From Myxococcales bacterium (lineage in GTDB: Bacteria > Myxococcota > Polyangia > HGW-17 > SLPX01): 24,347 nt of DNA. How positions within the stretch are numbered: the first letter of the stretch is position 1; every line of letters begins with the position of its first letter. Location of the stretch: NCBI GenBank assembly GCA_007131745.1, contig SLPX01000391.1, positions 1 through 24,347 of the forward strand. The letters run 5' to 3'. Shown here one piece after another: positions 6,741-15,506 of the stretch. The translations under genes were made by a program, and so were the position numbers. A model generated the notes under the pieces. It worked only from the letters and a program-made list of their open reading frames with translations, had not been told where the DNA came from and made no database searches.

Positions 6741-7901
6741 TCAGTCAATTTCCATAGATGAAACGGATTGCCATGGAATTGTATGGATCCCGTGTTGTAT
6801 TCTGGACTGATCACCACCGTAGACAAGCCGGCAGTGTCGAGTCTGCGAATAGAGTTTTTTGAAGTAGAGGAGTCCTTTGAATAGGTCGCTGCCCAGTGTT
6901 TTGGTGGACTTGATTTCAAACATATCGACATGCGGCCCGTAATCCAGCAGCAAATCCACTTCATGTCCTTTGGAGTCTCTAAGGTAATAAAGATTGTCTG
7001 TTTTACCACGATTAAACCGGTTTTTAAGAATATCGGAAATGATCATATTTTCGAACAGACCGCCTCGAAGAGGATGGCTGTGAACATGTTCGTGACTTTG
7101 TATTCCAAGCAAAAATGCTGCAAGACCGGTATCGATGAAATAAAGTTTTGGTGATTTGATCAATCGTTTGCCGGGATTCACATAATAGGGTGGGAGGAGC
7201 TTGATGATGTAACTCGCTTCAAGAATCGACAGCCAGTTACGTATTGTATTGTAATTTGCTCCGCAATCGTTCCCTATTGATGAATAATTGACCACTTGAC
7301 CGCACCGGGTTGCACAGAGTCTCAGAAATGTTTCGAACTGTGACAGATCCCTGACGTTGATCAGCAATCTCAAATCTCGTTCGATATAGGTGTTGAAGTA
7401 GAAAGACAGCGCTTCCGTTGGATTCAGTTTTCTATCGTAGATTCCCGGGTAACACCCGGTATATATAAGTTTATCAATGGATTCAGGCTCTTGAAACGAT
7501 TGAATTTCCTCGAGCGACAAGGGCAGAAGCCTGGCGATGGCGGTTCTCCCGGCAAGAGATTGGCTCACTTGGTTCAGAAGTTCGAAATTCTGGCTGCCGG
7601 TGATAATGAATCGCCCTGTTTTCCTGGATTCATCAACCAAAACCTGGATATATGAGAGCAGATCCGGAGTTCTTTGAATTTCGTCCAAAACGACCTGATT
7701 CGGGAATTGCGCCAGGAATCCTTTCGGATCGGATTGGGCGTATTCTCTGTTTTCGGGGTGTTCCAATGAAACATAGGGCATGTCCGGAAACAGCATTTTG
7801 CAGAGGGTTGTTTTTCCCGATTGCCTTGGACCGGTAATTGTAACGACAGGATACTGTTCAGAGTATTGAATGATTTTTTCAGCAATTGTTCTTCCTATCA
7901 T
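6741..7901 (-). CDS. ATPase of the AAA_14/DUF4143 family (second copy)
   Basis: A 386-residue ATPase of the same family as the one at 3273-4571 but only moderately similar to it. Walker A is GPRQSGKTT (24-32), Walker B VVLDEIQ (70-76), TGSQ 101-104 and AGR 117-119. The C-terminal DUF4143 part contains KSPKLYFIDTGL and the nuclease-like core HEVDLLL then EIKSTK. It is convergent with the AgmX-like gene (82-base gap, no clear terminator) and divergent from the YjbQ gene. Composition is AT-richer than its surroundings: 24 of 60 G/C at 7021-7080 and 22 of 60 at 7201-7260, against 33 of 60 at 9421-9480, which suggests horizontal acquisition. The ATG is clear but has only a weak ribosome site. Confidence 0.9.
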   Translation of the reverse strand: MIGRTIAEKIIQYSEQYPVVTITGPRQSGKTTLCKMLFPDMPYVSLEHPENREYAQSDPKGFLAQFPNQVVLDEIQRTPDLLSYIQVLVDESRKTGRFIITGSQNFELLNQVSQSLAGRTAIARLLPLSLEEIQSFQEPESIDKLIYTGCYPGIYDRKLNPTEALSFYFNTYIERDLRLLINVRDLSQFETFLRLCATRCGQVVNYSSIGNDCGANYNTIRNWLSILEASYIIKLLPPYYVNPGKRLIKSPKLYFIDTGLAAFLLGIQSHEHVHSHPLRGGLFENMIISDILKNRFNRGKTDNLYYLRDSKGHEVDLLLDYGPHVDMFEIKSTKTLGSDLFKGLLYFKKLYSQTRHCRLVYGGDQSRIQHGIHTIPWQSVSSMEID

Positions 7902-7943
7902 GGAATTAATCTATTCCAAATGGAACCAATTGTAAATGCAATT
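7902..7943. repeat. Two short inverted repeats of identical geometry
   Basis: GGAAT-6-ATTCC (7902-7917) abuts the ATPase start codon, and AATTG-6-CAATT (7928-7943) follows 10 bases on. Both have 5-base arms and 6-base spacers. They may be operator half-sites, but the arms are short and the region is AT-rich, so chance is a real possibility. Confidence 0.25.
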
Positions 7944-8012
7944 AATAATCGGTGCAGCGTGGGGCGGGCTGCATCTCTACAATCTGCGTTATGAAACCCC
8001 ATATGATGATTG

Positions 8013-8040
8013 TTGACCCTTTTCGGACGTTCGGTAAAAC
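8013..8040 (+). promoter_or_regulatory. Possible sigma70 promoter for the YjbQ-family gene
   Basis: TTGACC (8013-8018), a 16-base spacer, then TAAAAC (8035-8040). The expected start near 8047 leaves a leader of about 48 bases before the ATG at 8095. Confidence 0.4.
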
Positions 8041-8094
8041 TGCACCCGATATGATCCGGATATTTACTGTCTGAAGAGAAAAAGTGGTGGTTTG

Positions 8095-8514
8095 ATGAAA
8101 CAAAAGCAGGAGATTTTAAATATCAACACCAGGGCCCAAGGCCCCCATGAGATTACAAGGGACGTGGAAAGGGTGGTGCTGGAATCCGGTGTGGAAAAAG
8201 GCATTTGCGTGGTATTCGTGCAGCACACCTCTGCAAGCTTGGTAATACAGGAAAACGCGGATCCCTCCGCCCGGCGGGATGTCCAGGAATTCCTGTCCAG
8301 GATCGCTCCTGAAGGGGATTCCTGGCACACACATACTTCGGAAGGCCCGGATGACATGGCGTCTCATCTCAGATGTGTTTTGACCAATACATCGGAGACA
8401 ATACCCGTGGCCGGGGGACGTCCGGTCCTTGGAACCTGGCAGGGAATCTATCTTTGGGAACACAGGCGAAGGAGCCATTCCCGCCGGGTGGTGGTGCACG
8501 TCATGGGCGATTAG
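8095..8514 (+). CDS. yjbQ: YjbQ family protein (UPF0047, thiamine-phosphate-synthase-like)
   Basis: A 139-residue protein, the usual length for the family. Conserved blocks are HTSASLVIQENADPSARRD (44-62), GPDDMASHLRCVLTNTS (84-100) and GTWQGIYLWEHR (113-124), which include the conserved histidines. Members form compact trimers, and some have been reported to show weak thiamine phosphate synthase activity; the physiological role remains unclear. The start is the ATG at 8095; a TTG one codon earlier is also open, but the purine-rich GTGGTGG site fits ATG. Its stop is nine bases from the stop of the convergent TerB-like gene. Confidence 0.93.
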   Translation: MKQKQEILNINTRAQGPHEITRDVERVVLESGVEKGICVVFVQHTSASLVIQENADPSARRDVQEFLSRIAPEGDSWHTHTSEGPDDMASHLRCVLTNTSETIPVAGGRPVLGTWQGIYLWEHRRRSHSRRVVVHVMGD

Positions 8515-8523
8515 GTTCAGGGA

Positions 8524-9045
8524 TTACTTGTTTTCTTCCAGCTTGTCGCTGTACGCTACCCGGAGTTTTGTGTAGTCTTCACGGTCCAGCTTCAATTCTG
8601 CTGCTATTTGCCGGAGTTCCCGGCTCTCGGCCCCGGTGATTATCCCGTCGGCTGCAGCAACGGAGAAAACCGCGCTCAAGAGAGATTTTTTGTCTTTGTG
8701 TGAAGCGATCTTGTTGAATTCCCTGGTGATCAGGTAATCCTGGACCGCTCCGAAAAGTTTGGCCTTCTGAGTGGCCATTTTGCCGACCGTTTGGGCGCGT
8801 TCGGGTGATAATCCGGCTTCATCCTGGAGTATTTTGGACATCCTGATTCTTTCGGCTTCACTGACCTCTCTATCCGCGTATGCAACACGGGAGAGTAGGT
8901 ACGCGAAAGCCGCCGCGCGCAGTGCCTCTTGATGATCCAAAGAAGAAAGCTCTTTAGCTATATCTTCCAATACCTCGTTTTCAATTCCAGGTGATTCGGT
9001 TTTTATCGAAGGCTTTTTCAAACCCAAAAGTTCAAGAATGCTCAT
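8524..9045 (-). CDS. TerB-like protein
   Basis: A 173-residue all-helical protein of the TerB/DjlA N-terminal type. It shows the two acidic repeats typical of this fold: AYADREVSEAE (55-65) and AAADGIITGAE (130-140). In relatives these acidic loops bind metal. Despite the name, most solitary TerB-like proteins are not shown to act in tellurite resistance, and here no other ter gene is nearby. No signal peptide or membrane segment is present, so it is probably cytoplasmic. It is divergent from the M20 peptidase gene. Confidence 0.82.
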   Translation of the reverse strand: MSILELLGLKKPSIKTESPGIENEVLEDIAKELSSLDHQEALRAAAFAYLLSRVAYADREVSEAERIRMSKILQDEAGLSPERAQTVGKMATQKAKLFGAVQDYLITREFNKIASHKDKKSLLSAVFSVAAADGIITGAESRELRQIAAELKLDREDYTKLRVAYSDKLEENK

Positions 9046-9205
9046 ATCTACATTTTATTGATTGTCCTGCGGTTCGGACTCAAGTTTTTTTTCGCTCTAT
9101 TTCAAGAATATCCCCATACGGATTGTTTCACCTTGAAGAAACTCTTGGAAAAATGCATTTAATCTTTGTGTAAACGATGATTGCAAAAGGGAATGATGCA
9201 GAATC

Positions 9206-10360
9206 ATGTTTTTCGACGAAACTTTCAGTAAAGAAACCCGGGAACTTCTTCGTGCTCTTGTACGTATTCGTTCCACAAACCCTCCGGGCGACGAAGATGA
9301 AATCGCAAATTTCGCGCTGAACTATCTGGAGGCCCGGAACGTTTCGTGTCGCCGTGTGACATTGAGCGAAGGCCGTTCTTCCATTGTGGCGCAGGTCAAT
9401 GGACGGGAACCGGGAAGTATTGTTTTATGCGGCCATCTGGACACCGTGAGGGTGGAAGAGAGATCCTGGACAGTGGATCCTTTTGATGGGCAAATAACCG
9501 GGGAGATACTTTGGGGACGGGGTGCGTGTGACATGAAGGCCGGCGTGGCCGTTATCATGAAACTCGTCTCTTGGGTCGCGGGGTGGTCGGAACCACCTCG
9601 ATTCACGGTTACGGTTGCATTGACAGCGGACGAGGAGAACGGTTTCGGTGGAGCACAATCCCTGGTCGACCGTGAAGTCTTGGAAAACCCGCAGTTTCTC
9701 GTGATTACCGAACCTACGGAGGGCAGGCCCTATGTCGGGGAAAAGGGGGCGTTGTGGCTCAGGGTTGTGTTCCAAGGGAAGGCGGGTCACGGTTCGGTTC
9801 CGCACATGGGTTGCACCACGGTGCTTCCGGCTTGCCGGTATGCTTCCGAATTCTCGGAAATCATGGCCGGCCTGGAGCCCGTGGATGGACGCGGCCAAAC
9901 CACCATGAATATCGGCGAGATTCACGGCGGTCGCCAAATAAACGTAATTGCCGCGGAGACCGAACTCAAAATCGATATGCGGCTCGTAGACAGTGCGCAC
10001 CGAAGCTTCATCTTGGAGGGGTCGGAGCGAATCGGCCGTAAGATCGCCGCGGAGACTTCCACCGCGTTCAAACATGAAGTCATTCGATATCAACCTCCCC
10101 TGGCAAACGACCAGGATGACCACTGGATAAGCCGTTTCTTGGAAGCCGCACGAAAGGTCACCGGAAGAAGAGAACCGGCAGAGATTGTTCCCTACGCGAC
10201 CGACGCTTCGGTCCTTGCACCCGCTTTTTCCATTCCACACGTGGTGTGCGGCCCCGGCTCAATTGCACAGGCACACGGGCCGGATGAATTCGTTGAACTC
10301 CGAACCCTTGACGACACGGCTGAAATCATAGCGGAGTTTCTTCATTCCAGTCTTTGCTGA
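9206..10360 (+). CDS. M20 family metallopeptidase (ArgE/DapE-type deacylase)
   Basis: A 384-residue cytoplasmic dizinc hydrolase. All expected residues are present: H77 and D79 (GHLDT), bridging D109 (GRGACDMKAG), catalytic E143 with E144 (ADEENGFGG), E169 (ITEPTE), a dimerisation-domain motif HGSVPHMG, and H357 near the end (AHGPDEFV). Family members hydrolyse acyl-amino acids, succinyl-diaminopimelate or small peptides. Substrate cannot be chosen from sequence alone; ArgE-like deacetylation or DapE-like desuccinylation are both possible. No arginine or lysine pathway genes lie beside it. The ATG at 9206 has a poor ribosome site (AAAGGG lies 15 bases away), and no better in-frame start is seen. 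Confidence 0.9.
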   Translation: MFFDETFSKETRELLRALVRIRSTNPPGDEDEIANFALNYLEARNVSCRRVTLSEGRSSIVAQVNGREPGSIVLCGHLDTVRVEERSWTVDPFDGQITGEILWGRGACDMKAGVAVIMKLVSWVAGWSEPPRFTVTVALTADEENGFGGAQSLVDREVLENPQFLVITEPTEGRPYVGEKGALWLRVVFQGKAGHGSVPHMGCTTVLPACRYASEFSEIMAGLEPVDGRGQTTMNIGEIHGGRQINVIAAETELKIDMRLVDSAHRSFILEGSERIGRKIAAETSTAFKHEVIRYQPPLANDQDDHWISRFLEAARKVTGRREPAEIVPYATDASVLAPAFSIPHVVCGPGSIAQAHGPDEFVELRTLDDTAEIIAEFLHSSLC

Positions 10361-10362
10361 AA

Positions 10363-10404
10363 TCACCCGTGTTTACGGGCATACCGGGTTGAGTCTTCGG
10401 GTGA
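10363..10404. terminator. Possible bidirectional terminator
   Basis: Between the convergent peptidase and YbjN-like genes lies a small hairpin, CCCGT-GTTT-ACGGG (10366-10379). A longer TCACCCG/CGGGTGA pairing is followed by GCTTTTC. The structure is modest and the T run is short. Confidence 0.3.
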
Positions 10405-10435
10405 GCTTTTCATTGTGCCGGGGGCGGCGAAAGAA

Positions 10436-10900
10436 TCATGGGCCGCCGAATTCCTCTCTCAGCTTGTCCACGAACTCGTCGGCTACCGAGGCGGTAGTTT
10501 CCAGCATGTCCCGGAACTCGTTGTAATCAAGCCCCGCCAATCCCCTGAGTGCTCTCAGGTATATCTTGTTGTTGCGCCGGTTGATTGCGAAAGAAGCGTC
10601 GCTTGTGGCGAGAAAATTGTATTCCAAAAGCTTTCGGAAAAGATCAAGTTGCCTGGTCTCGGGAACGCTCATTATGTGGGAAATGAACATGAGGATGCCG
10701 CGGTCTTCCAGCACATTGATTCCTACAGTGGCGCTGCCCTTTTTTATGTCCGCGTACCCTTCATCGTCCAGGGGCTGAAACTCCAATTTTTCGTCTTCGG
10801 GCAGGGCCTCATTGATTTCTTCATAAAACTGTTTCAGGTAATTGTCGACGATTGCCTTGTATTTTTTTGATTCGGATCCGCTTGCTTGTGTTTCGGACAT
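10436..10900 (-). CDS. YbjN / CesT-fold protein
   Basis: A 154-residue acidic cytoplasmic protein with the alpha-beta pattern of the YbjN/type III secretion chaperone-like superfamily: an N-terminal helix (about 12-33), strands with ADIKKGSATVGINVLEDRG, a central helix DLFRKLLEYNFLATSDASFAI, then a C-terminal helix FRDMLETTASVADEFVDKL. No secretion genes are nearby, so a specific chaperone role is not supported. It lies 86 bases downstream of the large lipoprotein gene on the same strand but has its own strong promoter. The ATG has AAGAGG at about seven bases. Confidence 0.7.
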   Translation of the reverse strand: MSETQASGSESKKYKAIVDNYLKQFYEEINEALPEDEKLEFQPLDDEGYADIKKGSATVGINVLEDRGILMFISHIMSVPETRQLDLFRKLLEYNFLATSDASFAINRRNNKIYLRALRGLAGLDYNEFRDMLETTASVADEFVDKLREEFGGP

Positions 10901-10942
10901 GAAAAACCTCTTGTTTTTTCGTCAGCCAAAAGACTTTGTACA

Positions 10943-10971
10943 GTTAAAGTCGATCTCACTTGACTTGTCAA
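10943..10971 (-). promoter_or_regulatory. Sigma70-type promoter for the YbjN-like gene
   Basis: The minus strand reads TTGACA (10971-10966), a 17-base spacer, then TTTAAC (10948-10943). The -35 box is a perfect match. The transcript would begin near 10936, giving a leader of about 35 bases before the ATG at 10900. Confidence 0.6.
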
Positions 10972-10986
10972 CACACACCGGGCGAC

Positions 10987-13900
10987 TCATGGTTTTTCGG
11001 CACCATGTCGCTTTCCTGAATTCTGTTCTTTTCGTAAATCGATGAGTGCATTTCGAGCTGCTTCGTAATATGCGTTTTTCTCTCCAAAATCGTCGGGTTT
11101 TACTTTCTTCATGCAATCGATGGCGGTCTCGATGAGGCCACTTGCTTGCGCTATCCTGCCTCTTAAGTAATAATCATCCGAACCCGGTTCTCGTCCAGGG
11201 TTGTTGTTCAGAATTCTTTTCAGGTTTTCCATTGCCAGATCGAGTCTTCCCATCTTGACATAGACGATACCGGTCGTTCTCAAAAAGAGTTCTGATGAGC
11301 TGTCCATTTGTTCGGCGCTTTTTATATCCGCCATGGCTTTTTCGTATTGTTTTTCGCCCATTGATGCGTAAACAAGAGCGCGGGTGATGTAAGCTCCGGG
11401 GTGTGGAACACCGTTTTCGATCCAGCGGGTCGCTGCCTTTAATGCAGCAGGAAAATCTCTGTTTCTCCAATGCGGAGCAAGGAGCAAGTAATAGGTGTGG
11501 GCTTCTTCGGGTTTTTCCTTGAGCCTTTGCTCGGCGAATTTTATCACTGCGTTGTATCTTTTGAGTGCCAGCAAACTGTCGCACATTCCATTGAATGGAC
11601 TCGCAGAGCGTGGATAATCGGCATGCAGCCTTTGATAGAGTTTTAGCGCCTCCTTGTATCGCCTGTCATGTGTGTATGCTTTTGCAAGAGCCCGGTTCAA
11701 CTGTAACCGGAGGTGGTGTCGGCGGATCCTTGGTTGTAGGCTCAGGAGACGTTTGGCCGCTCTCGAAGAGTATTCGACCGACTGAGCCATGAGCGTCGCT
11801 GCGGCCAGCCGCATTGTCATGATGTCGCGTTCGGCACTGCTCGTCCAAACGTGACTGAATGCCGAGCCGCTGAAAGGGTCTGAAGAAGACTCTTCATTTT
11901 CGGCAACCCAATCCAACAACATTTGGGATGCTTTAAGATTTCCTTTGGTAAGATAATCGTCAACGATACGGCCGTTTTCATCCCTGCAGACCATGAGGCT
12001 GCGCAGCCGGATACCACCGGGAGTATGAACGGAATAAAAGGATATGAATAAGTTGTCGGAAAAATATACCCTTGAGATCCAGCCCCTGTTTTCATCTCCT
12101 TCATGCCTGATGCGTAATTGGTGCATCATGAAGTCACCGAAAAAATCCAGGGAAACAGGAGTATCTCCATCTCGTAATTGTTGTATAAAACCACTTATGA
12201 AGCTCGACGCAAACAGGGTGAAGGTTTCCCTCAAACGCTCTGACGCTTCAGGTATAAGACTTGCATTGAGTTTCTTTTCATCCAATTCGCCGATGAGCAT
12301 AAAATAGAGTTGGGTGCGAACAAAATCGTCTATTCCCATCGGGGTTTTCACGCTCGGGGAAAAGCGTTGCAATTGTTGCCAGAGTTTCACATTCGATTCC
12401 ATTTTGATTTCTTTTGCTATGGGCTTCAGCAAGAGGTAAGCGTTGCGATAGTGGCCGTTGTTGAGCATTACGGTTGCTGCTGCTGAGATCAGTCTTCGGT
12501 ATTCTTCCCTGTTGCCGCCGAGCTCTTGTGCAAGGGAAGCGCCATCCTTTACTTCTTTTCGCATAGCGACAGCCGCCACCCGCAAACTCCGAAAGTCATT
12601 TTCATCGGATCCTTTCAGCTTTTCCGCCAGGGTTTCCACTTCGCTGTAACGACCCCTGCGAAACAGGGTTTGCAGCAGGATTTCTGTATGATCCAAATAA
12701 TCATCTTCGTTGATCAAAACCAGCATCTGTTCTATGGCAGCGTCCATGTCTTCAGGGCTGTCGCCTGCCAGACCCAGCCGGTTTTTCAACAAGATGTCTA
12801 CCAGGTCTCGCCGGGCTCCGGACCTTTCCGGGTTCAGCTTCAAAACCCTGTAGTACTCTGCAATGGATTCTTGTCGACGGTAGCCCAAACCGTACCTGAT
12901 TCCGAATTCGTTGTGTTCCAGCACCCATGCAAGGATGTGTCGAACTACATCGTCTTCGGGAAAATTCTTGACGTTCAAGCGAGCGTGCTTGAGAGCGTCA
13001 CGGATGAAACCGAGACCCGTCAATTCAATGACAAGCCGGTTGCGGTGACACGGTTGTTTGGGATGACGGTCAATGAGCTTTTGATGCAGGTCGATTGCCT
13101 CACGAAATTTTCCCTCATCCATTAATTTGCGGGTTTCGTGCTTGTAGACCACTTTGAGATTGGGAGGATTTCGCGTCATTTCCTCATAGGAGCGCCAGAA
13201 CTCTTTCAATTCGGTCGCCGTGTAACGTTCTTTCCCGGTTGTGAAGTGCAGGTCGACTTTGATTTTTCTGGTGGTTTTGTCCAGGGTGGACTTCCAGGAC
13301 AGCCGGGCCGGACCGAAAGATATGCTTCCATTTTCAGGATAACTGTCAAGTTCAAAACCTATCGGAGGGGACACATCGTAATGAAGTTGGGCGCTGTATG
13401 GTCGATTCAGCCATAGGTCGTGTTTTCGTCGTCGATGTCTGCTGTTCTTATCCGGCGGGGAAGATAGAAAAGGATCCAATAGAAACAGCAGAGGCTGAGT
13501 GTCAATGCGGACTGCTGCGTGGCCGGCGTCGGTCCATGCACTTCTGATGTTTGATCCCGCGAGTTCGATTGTGAAAGGCTGTGTCAAATCACCCGGTCGC
13601 GAGTGTGAAAAGGAATCCGGTTTTTCTACCCCGTATGCGTTTTCGAAGTATGATTCCATTAGTTTACGGAAACCGTTTTCACCCAAGTGTGCGGCGTTTT
13701 CGCGCAGGACTTCGCCCGTGGTTCCGTGAGCTCGGGTGATCTCCACGACTTTTCCTCCTTCCCTTGAAGCCAGTTCTATCCGCCTGCTTTCAGCATAGAG
13801 TTCTTTTTCGATGTCAAGACCGGAAGTCCGAACAAGATCCTTTATTTTCGGTCTCAAGACCAGTGCCCATCGGTGTCGGCAAGGCGGTGGTAAACGGCCG

Positions 13901-15186
13901 GGCGGAGTCCATCTGGCGGTCGGATCGGTCCAAATAGGCTCGTCCGATATGATCTTTACTATTGCGTGATTAAACAGAGAGACGCCGGGCATATCGGGGC
14001 GAACGTCGGTGTCGACTCCGGCATATATTAGAGCAGGATAAGCCTGTTTTCCCGCAACCCGCAACATGGAAACCAACAAGACGGCCATGTCCTTGCAGTC
14101 GCCGAAGGTGCGCTCCAGTGTGACTTTGGGTGTTGCAGGATCGATCGCTCCTTCATCCAGCCATACGCCGGTGTAGCGCACTTTTCTGTGTATGTAATCC
14201 GTAAAAACTCCGATGAGTTGCTCGGTGGAGACAAGGTCCGATCCGGTTTTTTCCTTGGAGGTCTGCTCCAGGATTTTTTCCACGATGTCTCGCACCTGAT
14301 CCGGCCGTATTTTGTTTTCCATTCTTTGTCTCAAGGATTCAGCGGCATCGTCCCACGTGCGAGCAGTCGATACCAACAGCCTTGGGCCGTCCACCACATC
14401 GGGAGGCAGGTGAGGTTCGTTGATCGGCTTTTTGTACAAGGGGCCCAGCTTGTAAGTAATCTTCCGTTGTCCTCGCCTTACCACTTCAGACACCGGCTCT
14501 ACATCTGTTCCGATGATCTTGTGTTTAAGATATTTGTCGGCGGGAGCGGTGATTGTGATCAATGTCTCAAGGATTGGTGTATTGCGGCTCAACGGGATTG
14601 CATGCGAGTCACCCCGGCGGTTTATAGTCCTGTGTTGTTCCTGAATGATTCGATAACGAATAACAGAACCTTCCATGACACCCGGCAGGGGAGCGCGCAG
14701 CCTTCGGCGATTGCCTATTCCTTCGGAACCATGCGCTGCCGAACCTTCTTCGATCACATTTTGGTCAAGGCGTCTGATTCGGCCTTGAGGGTCCATGACC
14801 TCCGCGTATATCATCGGGCGCTTTTCATACCATGGAGACCAATACGCCTGAAGCATGGATGACGATGCGACCCCTGTTTGGGTCAGGACCATGAAAATAT
14901 GATCCGCTTCCCATCTGGCTCGTCCCAGACTGTCGATATCCAGCCGGTATTTTCTGCGCAGGTTGACGATATCAGGGCTTGCCGCTTTTTCTCCGACGGC
15001 CTTGCGCCACTTTTCGGAGTGTCTTTTCCAAGAGCCGGCGTATCGGTTCAGCTCGGCCGGCCCGTATTTTCGGCCTGATTCTGCAGTTGCAGCGCAACCT
15101 CCCGCCAGGAAAAAGACAAAACACAAGAAGAACGGATTAAACATTCGCAATCCGGACTCGTTTTCAAAGCAATCTGATAAATACAT
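10987..15186 (-). CDS. DUF3857-transglutaminase-TPR lipoprotein
   Basis: A 1399-residue protein. The N-terminus is hydrophobic and ends in FFLAGGC, a lipobox with C31 as the likely lipidated residue, so it is probably exported and membrane-anchored. A DUF3857 domain follows (about 90-280), then a transglutaminase-like domain with the full triad C364 (GDCKDMA), H407 (NHAIV) and D421 (WTDPTA). Residues about 690-1399 form a long helical TPR region; clear repeats near the end include YKEALKLYQRLHADYP and LDLAMENLKRILNNNP. Family members are envelope proteins of unknown substrate. The start at 15186 is chosen because GAGG lies nine bases before it. A shorter start at 15144 would place the lipobox at residue 17 but has a weak ribosome site, and a longer frame to 15294 has none. 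Confidence 0.9.
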   Translation of the reverse strand: MYLSDCFENESGLRMFNPFFLCFVFFLAGGCAATAESGRKYGPAELNRYAGSWKRHSEKWRKAVGEKAASPDIVNLRRKYRLDIDSLGRARWEADHIFMVLTQTGVASSSMLQAYWSPWYEKRPMIYAEVMDPQGRIRRLDQNVIEEGSAAHGSEGIGNRRRLRAPLPGVMEGSVIRYRIIQEQHRTINRRGDSHAIPLSRNTPILETLITITAPADKYLKHKIIGTDVEPVSEVVRRGQRKITYKLGPLYKKPINEPHLPPDVVDGPRLLVSTARTWDDAAESLRQRMENKIRPDQVRDIVEKILEQTSKEKTGSDLVSTEQLIGVFTDYIHRKVRYTGVWLDEGAIDPATPKVTLERTFGDCKDMAVLLVSMLRVAGKQAYPALIYAGVDTDVRPDMPGVSLFNHAIVKIISDEPIWTDPTARWTPPGRLPPPCRHRWALVLRPKIKDLVRTSGLDIEKELYAESRRIELASREGGKVVEITRAHGTTGEVLRENAAHLGENGFRKLMESYFENAYGVEKPDSFSHSRPGDLTQPFTIELAGSNIRSAWTDAGHAAVRIDTQPLLFLLDPFLSSPPDKNSRHRRRKHDLWLNRPYSAQLHYDVSPPIGFELDSYPENGSISFGPARLSWKSTLDKTTRKIKVDLHFTTGKERYTATELKEFWRSYEEMTRNPPNLKVVYKHETRKLMDEGKFREAIDLHQKLIDRHPKQPCHRNRLVIELTGLGFIRDALKHARLNVKNFPEDDVVRHILAWVLEHNEFGIRYGLGYRRQESIAEYYRVLKLNPERSGARRDLVDILLKNRLGLAGDSPEDMDAAIEQMLVLINEDDYLDHTEILLQTLFRRGRYSEVETLAEKLKGSDENDFRSLRVAAVAMRKEVKDGASLAQELGGNREEYRRLISAAATVMLNNGHYRNAYLLLKPIAKEIKMESNVKLWQQLQRFSPSVKTPMGIDDFVRTQLYFMLIGELDEKKLNASLIPEASERLRETFTLFASSFISGFIQQLRDGDTPVSLDFFGDFMMHQLRIRHEGDENRGWISRVYFSDNLFISFYSVHTPGGIRLRSLMVCRDENGRIVDDYLTKGNLKASQMLLDWVAENEESSSDPFSGSAFSHVWTSSAERDIMTMRLAAATLMAQSVEYSSRAAKRLLSLQPRIRRHHLRLQLNRALAKAYTHDRRYKEALKLYQRLHADYPRSASPFNGMCDSLLALKRYNAVIKFAEQRLKEKPEEAHTYYLLLAPHWRNRDFPAALKAATRWIENGVPHPGAYITRALVYASMGEKQYEKAMADIKSAEQMDSSSELFLRTTGIVYVKMGRLDLAMENLKRILNNNPGREPGSDDYYLRGRIAQASGLIETAIDCMKKVKPDDFGEKNAYYEAARNALIDLRKEQNSGKRHGAEKP

Positions 15187-15195
15187 TGTTTTTTT

Positions 15196-15199
15196 CCTC
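15196..15199 (-). promoter_or_regulatory. Ribosome binding site of the transglutaminase lipoprotein
   Basis: GAGG on the minus strand, nine bases before the ATG at 15186. It decides between three in-frame ATG starts (15294, 15186 and 15144). Confidence 0.55.
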
Positions 15200-15326
15200 G
15201 GCGATCTTGGGGTTGATATGAGCGGATCCAGCCGGTTTCGCTGGGTTCGGGTAATCAGCAATGAACCCCAAGGGATGTTTGTTTGGCACATCATGTGTAT
15301 TCATTGGTTTATTGAAGGGTCGGTCG

Positions 15327-15355
15327 ATTATTCTAATACCGGTCGAGATTGTCAA
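15327..15355 (-). promoter_or_regulatory. Near-consensus sigma70 promoter for the lipoprotein gene
   Basis: The minus strand reads TTGACA (15355-15350), a 17-base spacer, then AATAAT (15332-15327). It matches consensus at 11 of 12 positions with ideal spacing. Transcription would begin near 15320. Confidence 0.7.
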
Positions 15356-15506
15356 CACTTTGCTCTTATTTAAGTCTTATGGAGTTTTGTAGGGTGTGGA
15401 GGAAACCAGCGGTACGCGAGGGTGAAAGTTGAGCATTTTGTGCTTTTCGTGCATATGCAGAAACCCGAGGAATATGGAGCTCAAACTAAAAATGTTCGGT
15501 TTTTCC

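Noticed and set aside
6185..7009. Open frame of 274 codons on the minus strand
   Set aside because: It spans the ends of two convergent real genes in another frame and has no domain signature.
3273..7901. Toxin-antitoxin or defence island built around the two DUF4143 ATPases
   Set aside because: No small partner gene, nuclease, transposase or repeat boundary is visible beside either ATPase; the nuclease-like fold in DUF4143 alone is not enough.
8524..9045. Tellurite resistance operon
   Set aside because: Only one TerB-like gene is present, without terA, terC, terD or terZ neighbours, so a resistance role is not supported.
9425..10240. Open frame of 271 codons on the minus strand
   Set aside because: It is the antisense shadow of the M20 peptidase gene, which carries all catalytic residues on the plus strand.
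14188..14862. Open frame of 224 codons on the plus strand
   Set aside because: It is antisense to the transglutaminase region of the lipoprotein gene and has no ribosome site or recognisable motif.
15187..15294. N-terminal extension of the transglutaminase lipoprotein to an ATG at 15294
   Set aside because: There is no ribosome site before 15294, the extra residues look random, and they would push the export signal away from the N-terminus.
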